Shown piece after piece: positions 58,340-64,000 of a stretch of 64,000 bases of DNA. Numbering within the stretch: position 1 is the stretch's first letter; each line of letters begins with the position of its first letter. The notes below the pieces were generated by a model. That model searched no databases, was not told where the DNA came from, and worked only from the letters and a program-made list of their open reading frames with translations. The stretch lies in NCBI GenBank assembly GCA_036346225.1, contig JARFIW010000453.1:372001-436000 (forward strand), written 5' to 3'. The translations under genes were made by a program, and so were the position numbers. Origin of the DNA: Platerodrilus igneus (lineage: Eukaryota; Arthropoda; Insecta; Coleoptera; Lycidae).

Positions 58340-58960
58340 TTTAATCTATTTCTAAACCGTATCGCTCTGTCTTTTGAGATAAATCCTGGTGTGTCCCACA
58401 ATCGACTTCCTTTCCACCCCAAACACGTTGACACTGATGTTGTTTAATTCCTCGAACCGGGGTATATCCTTTATGGATATCGGGAACTGCAGTCCTGTCA
58501 AATTGAGAATGGTGCTGTAATGGGGTAGCTACCGACCCTTTGCGGATTGTGAGCACTGAGTAGAGCGCAGCTATCACGCACCAGGCAAAGCATGCGTTGT
58601 CGTCATTTTGTATATTAATAACAGCTCTGGTGTTTCGAACCCATTTGGGGAGCTCGATGTATGAGGATCCACGCAAAGGGTTGTACTTGTTTACATTAAT
58701 CTCCAAGTACAACGCCTGTTTCAGAGTCCATCCTAAAATTTAAAAAATTAGAAAAAATAAATTATTGTGAAACTAACCAGAATCTCGTTCTTGGAACTCC
58801 TCTGACTTAGCTGACATCCTCTCCACAAAGGATTGTAGATCTCCCTAGGTTACTGGAGGAGGTGAGCACAACATTTCAGTGTTGAAAGATTTAACATCCT
58901 CTACACTGTCCATCTTAATGTAGCCACTAATTAGGTAGTTTACTTTTAAATTAGGAGAAA
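58340..58960 (-). pseudogene. Polymerase-associated protein of Polinton-like elements, broken
   Basis: Minus strand. The upstream part (58960-58780) has 'ISGYIK' and 'DVKSFNTEM'. A GTTAGT...TTTTAG stretch (about 58777-58733) may be a small intron. Then come 'GWTLKQALYLEINVNKYNP', 'LRGSSYIELPKWV', 'AVINIQNDDNACFAWCVIAAL'-type residues, and after a frameshift 'NNISVNVFG'. This signature ('kYnPlrGSSYi.LP', 'iNiqN.D..CF.W', 'FE..N.isVNv') belongs to uncharacterised arthropod proteins commonly fused or linked to viral-type DNA polymerase B. Frame breaks make it non-functional. Confidence 0.65.
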
Positions 58961-59159
58961 CCCAGCGTCGTTTAACCTTGAGTAACATTTCATACCAGTC
59001 TATTCACGTCGGTGAAAATCAATTAACTTCTTGCTTACGCGCTACATCTATAATTATCGGATGTATCAAACGAGAACAAAGTTAGACGGGGTAAATATTT
59101 ATACATATTTTTCGAAATTGTGAAATTGGAATAGTCTGCATTTGCATTTTGATAAGTAA
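58961..59159. other. Short spacer
   Basis: Nothing recognised. Confidence 0.4.
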
Positions 59160-59604
59160 ACATCGTAATAAAAATGAGCGGGAAAGAATTATATCCTTAG
59201 ATGCTATAAAATTTTAGAAGAAGTTGTCAAGGAGATGAAAACAAGTTTATCAAACAATTCAACTAGCCAACATTTGAATGGTATGTCTAATGAATCTCTG
59301 GTAAATACTAAAATAGTGCAAGATAAACCTACACATGATAATGTTGATGCGAAAGATCAGAACATAGACTCCAAGTCAGACGTTTCTGACAGAAAAAGAA
59401 AGAACAACTTAAATCGTATACTAAAGAGGATTTAAATAAAGCCCTTGACGAAATAAACAAAGGATGGATTACTGGTTCAGAAGCATCCGAAATCTACAAT
59501 GTTCAAAAGCTACACTCTATACGAAACTCAGATCAAACGAAAATCGTGTGCAAAATTTGGATATGTATACTACACATTTGCCAATTAAAAGGAGGAAAAA
59601 GTGA
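59160..59604 (+). pseudogene. psq-type helix-turn-helix protein, broken
   Basis: Plus strand, opposite to the neighbouring relic genes. A polar Asn/Ser/Asp/Lys-rich N-terminal region (open at 59235-59435) is followed, one frame over, by 'YTKEDLNKALDEINKG' and 'TGSEASEIYNV' (about 59420-59510), the first two helices of a Pipsqueak-type DNA-binding domain. After another shift a short basic tail 'PIKRRKK' ends at TGA near 59603. An early TAG follows the first ATG (59174). Such domains occur in transposon proteins and in transcription factors. It is a decayed gene, and whether it belongs to the Polinton-like element is unknown. Confidence 0.55.

Positions 59605-59605
<1 letters not shown>

Positions 59606-59643
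<38 letters not shown>
59606..59643. repeat. (GT)n microsatellite
   Basis: About 17 GT dinucleotides directly after the psq-type relic. Confidence 0.95.
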
Positions 59644-60069
59644 GTTTTAATGAATAAAAATATATTTCTATGTGAAGTGTACATGTTAAGTATTTGAATT
59701 GTAATATAAATATTGTTTCAAACGTTTTGGTTTTATTTATATATAATGGTATTGTTAGGATACAATTACTCGGAAGCAGTAGCAGAATTTTGGTTTATGT
59801 AATATCATAGAAGTTGAAAAAAACAAAAACTAAAGGTATGTTTGAAACACGTAGTTGTAGTCATTTCTATTAAAATTAAATGTAGCGCTCTTTGTTATAA
59901 TTCTTTTCATAATTACTTAGATATCCATTTCAGTTACGTGGACATTTGAAAAATTAAACAATACCAATGTATGCTTTATATTTTAAAACATAAACAAGCT
60001 AATATATACAAAAATAATTTCTAAAATCACATCATTCATTTCTTATGATAACAGTTGTGGTGGTTAAAT
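59644..60069. other. AT-rich stretch, start of the palindrome left arm
   Basis: No gene. From about 59760 it has a reversed counterpart near the window end (for example 'tatgctttatattttaaaacataaac' against the reverse of 63830-63860). Confidence 0.5.
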
Positions 60070-60330
60070 TTTATTTTAAAACTTACAATTTAGTATATAT
60101 TCCATTTGAATATCTGCCAACAGTTTTATAAACCCCATCTCCTCGATTATTTCCATAAAATCATCCAGATCCTCGGCAATGATAACACTGCAGTACAGTG
60201 CTGTATTGCTTCCTCGTATGACTGACACATAAGACATTTTCTCCATCTATCAGCGTTGCCCACATTCTGCTTTTTACTCGTAGAGCATTGCGAAATCTTC
60301 GAATAACCTCTCCAAAGTTTTTATACATAT
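60070..60330 (-). pseudogene. Unrecognised relic gene of the Polinton-like block
   Basis: Starts ATG near 60330, 'MYKNFGEVIRRF', and continues through 'SRMWATLIDGE'. After a frameshift near 60235 another frame is open to about 60080, acidic, with 'EDLDDFMEIIEEMGF'. The joined pattern looks like a real small protein that has been broken. Family unknown. The counterpart in the degraded right arm is barely readable. Confidence 0.4.
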
Positions 60331-60639
60331 TTATTATATTGTCTCTTTAAACCGTACAATCAACAAATAATAACTTCTACGCGAACAGTCCTTTTATATG
60401 AGCTACTCCTATTCGGATATGTACCGATTGCACCCGATTTGTGTGCACGCACGAAGCAACCGGTATGGAATGTATTCTATGAACAAAATCATTACATTTC
60501 TTAAGAAAAATGCTAAGGACTTTAAAATAATTATAACTCTTGTTAGACCTCTAGTCTCTAGATAAACGTTATTATTTTAGGTTGTGTCACTGTTTTCTAA
60601 ATCAATTTCCTACATACTTTTCCTAAACTATGCGTATCA

Positions 60640-61001
60640 ATTGACGGTTATACTTTACTCCATAACCGACTTGTATATATTTTCGTCTTCGTCTCTAGCT
60701 AACACATCCGCATAGTAAAGATGGAACGGTTCTTCTGGAACGAGTTGCTTAATTTTCTTTATAGGTACGTCCATGTTTTCGACTTTAACCTTTGTTGTAG
60801 GTATGGGGATTTTTTCGGTGATCGATTGCAACTGGGAAGCGGTTGTTGCAGTGGATCGATCAATTGTTTGTGCACCTCTTTGAATTTTTGCTGAGATGTA
60901 GCATCTCCCTTTTTGTACGCTACAAACTTTTTTCGTACAGCATCCTGCATAAGATGAAGACTGCGTTTATTTGCAATAAAATTGTTAACGTCCGTCATCA
61001 T
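60640..61001 (-). pseudogene. Polinton-like structural or accessory protein, broken
   Basis: From ATG 61001: 'MMTDVNNFIANKRSLHL', then a basic helical region; after a frameshift near 60830, 'PIKKIKQLVPEEPFHLYYAD' type residues to about 60660. Similar small open frames sit next to the packaging ATPase in insect Polinton-like elements, as I remember them; the exact role is not known to me. Position and strand match the ATPase gene just upstream. Confidence 0.45.
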
Positions 61002-61133
61002 GAAACTTTGGATGGGAACTAACTTTTTTTGAATAATATCAAATATTTATATACTCGTCGAAATTCTTCCTATATCGACCATTATCCAAATCAAAATCTT
61101 TAACAACAGTTATAAAATTATGTTTTGAGTCGC

Positions 61134-61780
61134 TTAACACTGTAAACACATTTCTTTAAATTTCGGATATATCATGTCACCACTTATATGATCCGAAAAG
61201 ATATATCCGAGATTGGTTTCATCCTGTTTCCATAATGCGATTACATTGGCGTTATCTCTGAGTCTATGTTTTAAGGCACTAGCGTAAGTTTGACATAGAT
61301 AGAACGAATCTATTGCTTTATGTCGACCGAACGAGAAAAACTGAGTGATTTTACTTTGCTCGTTTGCAGGTATATCATCGAAAACCATAATTGAATCTTC
61401 TTTGGTATCTCGGGTTCGATCAAATCATCGCAATTTCAAACTCATGGTAACCAATTTCTTCTTTTAATGGTGTAAAAACGTTTCTTAACAATTCGTATTT
61501 CGGTTGATACAAACTCTTCGAAAATACATAGACATTTTGAAATCTAAGACCGTTCTCGTGCAAGATCAGAGATATTAAAGCGTTGGTCTTCCCACAACTC
61601 GATGGTCCCACGAATATAGCTCGTATGTTGACAGGAACAAGGACCATGTTTACCATCCTCTTTTGCATTAGCAATAGCAAAGTTATCATAATTCTGTATA
61701 GGTATTTTAACTTCTGGTATAACATCTCTGGATGCATCGTTGGAATTATGTAATTTCTTCACGTTCTGCAACCTTTTAAC
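61134..61780 (-). pseudogene. A32-like packaging ATPase of a Polinton/adintovirus-like element, broken
   Basis: Minus strand. 61737-61420 has the Walker A loop 'FVGPSSCGKTNALISLIL'. After a frameshift near 61410, 61388-61134 begins with the Walker B box 'MVFDDIP' and has 'FFSFGRHKAIDSFYLCQTYA', typical of the FtsK/HerA-type DNA packaging ATPases of Polintons, adintoviruses and related large DNA viruses. Such enzymes pump genomes into capsids. At least one frameshift and a displaced start make it non-functional. Together with the polymerase pieces it is the best evidence for an endogenous viral relic. Confidence 0.75.
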
Positions 61781-61986
61781 ATATCTGCATAACGTTGTTC
61801 TAGGTATATTATATTTTTACTAGCAGCGTAGAAACTCGAGCCATCAGGATATCCTCTGCTGCTTTTGTAATAGATTGTTTGGAGCACCACTGATTGCTTG
61901 AATGCGACATCTTTCGAAAAATGTCTTACTATAACTAAGCTCTACCCAAAACTACTTCCTTATATACCAAATTTAATCTCCTGCTC
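61781..61986. other. Spacer before the minisatellite
   Basis: No gene recognised; may hold the start of another relic frame on the minus strand ('MSHSSNQW' near 61905). Confidence 0.35.
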
Positions 61987-62248
61987 ACATAACCACATGA
62001 CCATATGACCATATGACCACATGACCACATGACCATATGACCACATGACCACATGACCATATGACCATATGACCATATGACCACATGACCATATGACCAT
62101 ATGACCACATGACCATGACCATATGACCACATAACCACATGACCATATGACCATATGACCATATGACCACATGACCATATGACCATATGACCACATGACC
62201 ACATGACCATATGACCACATGACCACATGACCACATGACCATATGACC
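61987..62248. repeat. ATGACCAY minisatellite, 8-bp unit
   Basis: About 32 copies of ATGACCAT or ATGACCAC in mixed order. Open frames in it (Val-Met-Trp-Ser repeats) are artefacts of the repeat. A scrambled reverse-complement version follows at 62475-62640. Confidence 0.93.
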
Positions 62249-62470
62249 TAATTGCTTTTAATGAGTTTTCTCATTAAAACCCATTAACACTAATTGCTTT
62301 TAATGAGTTTTCTCATTAAAACCCATTAACACTAATTGCTTTTAATGAGTTTTCCATTAAAAACCAAGTGTGGACCTAGGTTTTAATGGAAAAACTCATT
62401 AAAAGCAATTAAATGGTTTTAATGAAAACTCGATGCTGGTGCTAATGGGTTTTAATGTGAAAACTCTGTG
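62249..62470. repeat. 42-bp repeats forming the centre of a large palindrome
   Basis: Three copies of 'taattgcttttaatgagttt' plus 'tctcattaaaacccattaacac', the last shortened, then a turn at about 62362-62374 and the same units reversed ('ggttttaatgga', 'aactcattaaaagcaatta', and more decayed copies). The centre of symmetry is about 62368. Confidence 0.88.
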
Positions 62471-64000
62471 AATCGTGTGTCATGTGGTCATGGATGGTCA
62501 TGTGGTCGCAGTGTGTCATGTGGTGTGTGGTCATGTGGTCGTGGTCATGTGTCGTCATGTGGTCATGTCGCTGTGGTCATGGTCGCTGTGGTCTGTGTCA
62601 TGTGTGTCATGTCGTCATGATGTGGTCATGTGTGCTGTGAGGATGTGGTGGTGAGTTATTGGTGAGCATTAGATTTCGAGATGTTCACGTCGGTGTCAAT
62701 GCAAGGGCAGATCTGGTGCTCGGCGTCGCTGGTATATGCTGGGGCAGTTGGGTGCGGTGCTGACGATTCAGATGCGTCGATTGCCAGGTTAAATGCTGTA
62801 TGATAACTGCTAGTGCTGTGCAGGATGCTGTCGTCGCTGTCGTGGGACCTCGGTGTGGACAGCTGTCGATCTTGAGCGCTGGTCAGAGTGTGATCGGGTT
62901 TCGATCCATGTCGAGTTTACGGCCGTGAAGATTGTTCCAGATGGTTTGGTCGATGATGGAATTTGTCGATGCAAGGCTGAAATCACTCGGTTTCGTTCGA
63001 TCGACATGCAATGGTTCGTTCTGTCAGGCACGCTGGTGCTGCTGAACTCGAAGATAAGCCAAGTGATGAGCAGATGAGCAATCTCGGACATCTTTCGGAT
63101 CATATGTGGTGACATGTGCGGGGTAAATGTTTACTGTTGGCGACTGTGTTGTGATGGTTCGATAGGGACGATGTTGATATTCAAAAAGTTCATCAGAGTT
63201 CATGACGGACGTACTGTGCAAACGCGTCATACGGTTGCAGTGCTGTGCAAAGGTGCTGTCTCGGCAAGCGGAGATGCTGCAGGATGCGATCGTCATCGCG
63301 ATCCATCACAGGTTGAAATCGCGGCTAAAGGTTGACAACTCGTTCAGAACGTTCCATCTTCGGCGGATGTGTGAACGGGCAATATGAAGTCGGTGTGTGG
63401 CGTATGACCGTCGTGATCGTGGAAAAGTGATTTGAAAACGTGACAACAAAATAACGTTTATCTGAGACTGAGTCTAACAAGGTTATATATTTTAAGTCGC
63501 CAGCGACCAAATGTGATTTGTTCATGAAACCATTCCATACCGGTTGCTTCGTGCGTGACCGTCGGTGCAATCGGATCGTGAAATGCTAAAGGACTGTTCG
63601 CGTGAAGATTGTTGATTGTTGCGGTGACAATGATAATAAACGTGGAAGGTGATCGCAATGTGAAGATGCGGCGCTCGAAGATGAAGATAAATGTGTCGTC
63701 GTGCTGACACTGCTGCGTCGTGCCGAATCTGGACGTGGGAGATGTCGAGGGTTATAACAAATGAAATGCGAATGTGGTTTAAAATAAAGTTAACACGCAA
63801 CTGTCATGAAATGAATGTGTGTAGAGTATGTACGTTTATGTTTTAAATATAAAGCATGTGTTGATTTTCAGTCACGTGACGGTGCAAATGGTGATGAGTT
63901 TATGCAATGACATGACGTGTTTCAAGCATCGCTTTTTGTTTTTCGGCTGATGCTGATACCTGCTGCTGCTGTCATATGCTGTAAATAAAACGGACGTTGT
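62375..64000. repeat. Shortened, GC-shifted reverse copy of 59760-62361
   Basis: The reverse complement of this stretch follows 59760-62361 in order: minisatellite, start of the ATPase region, the 'GGTCGACAT' and 'CTCGGAT.TCTTTCGGATCATA' blocks of the ATPase, 'gcacgaagcaaccggtatggaatg' (63530-63555 versus 60452-60475), and 'atgctttatatttaaaacataaac' near the end. But about 2.6 kb is compressed into 1.6 kb by many small deletions, and substitutions raise the GC content. No gene in this arm is readable, and open frames here should not be trusted. Confidence 0.85.

Noticed and set aside
61935..62242. Overlapping frames rich in Met-Val-Trp-Ser
   Set aside because: All three frames of the 8-bp ATGACCAY repeat are open, which only reflects the repeat.
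61987..62248. Possible CRISPR-like array of short regular repeats
   Set aside because: No unique spacers; the repeat is an 8-bp minisatellite in a eukaryotic context.
62810..63800. Several 60-100-codon frames on both strands near the right end
   Set aside because: They lie in the degraded reverse arm of the palindrome and do not correspond to the frames of the better left arm.

Overview
The window looks like nuclear DNA of an insect, most probably a beetle. It is AT-rich, spliced genes have small introns in some places and transposon-filled introns in others, and most of the sequence is mobile-element debris. The host gene family seen is the luciferase-like / 4-coumarate:CoA-ligase-like acyl-CoA synthetases, whose exon layout resembles beetle luciferases. 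All calls were made by eye from motifs, splice signals and repeat comparison; no search was run.

Host genes. One minus-strand gene ('gene B') can be traced in six exons: exon 1 at 45925-46041 with a TATA box and TCAGT initiator just upstream, exon 2 at 20411-20995, exon 3 at 20045-20365, exon 4 at 11085-11442, exon 5 at 10877-11042 and a last exon at 10689-10819 that ends in the peroxisomal signal SKL. Exon 2 carries two frameshifts. A 1.7-kb tandem duplication (7404-9114 and 9115-10826) has made a second intact copy of the last exon at 8977-9107. A first exon of a paralogue ('gene A') lies at 2296-2412; the rest of that gene would be left of the window. Two weaker coding candidates lie at 4807-5169 and 6344-6466.

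Mobile elements, left to right: an internally deleted LINE (12020-14111), tRNA-derived SINEs (14600-14790, 16127-16426, 41992-42277, relic 28770-28855), a 2.2-kb gag-protease-only element with 206-bp inverted ends (16940-19118), a dead piggyBac with recognisable ends (22494-24308), LINE copies with RNase H (25140-26230 and 33840-37890), a 2.6-kb foldback element with 1.1-kb inverted arms and a 6-bp target duplication (30565-33139), a second fold-back-like element built of minisatellites (38531-39913), a second piggyBac relic (42940-43680), a 577-bp element with 27-bp inverted ends (43773-44349), a palindromic repeat array (44630-45720), a Jockey-type LINE apparently nested in a gypsy relic (47180-50750), and an RTE-type LINE with extra 3' tails (50990-54240).

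Right end. 56819-61780 holds scattered, broken genes of a Polinton/adintovirus-like element: DNA polymerase B C-terminus, a polymerase-associated protein, a packaging ATPase and others, plus a psq-type DNA-binding gene on the other strand. From about 62365 to the end, the sequence is a shortened, GC-shifted, reversed copy of about 59760-62361. This may be an assembly or read fold-back artefact rather than genome.
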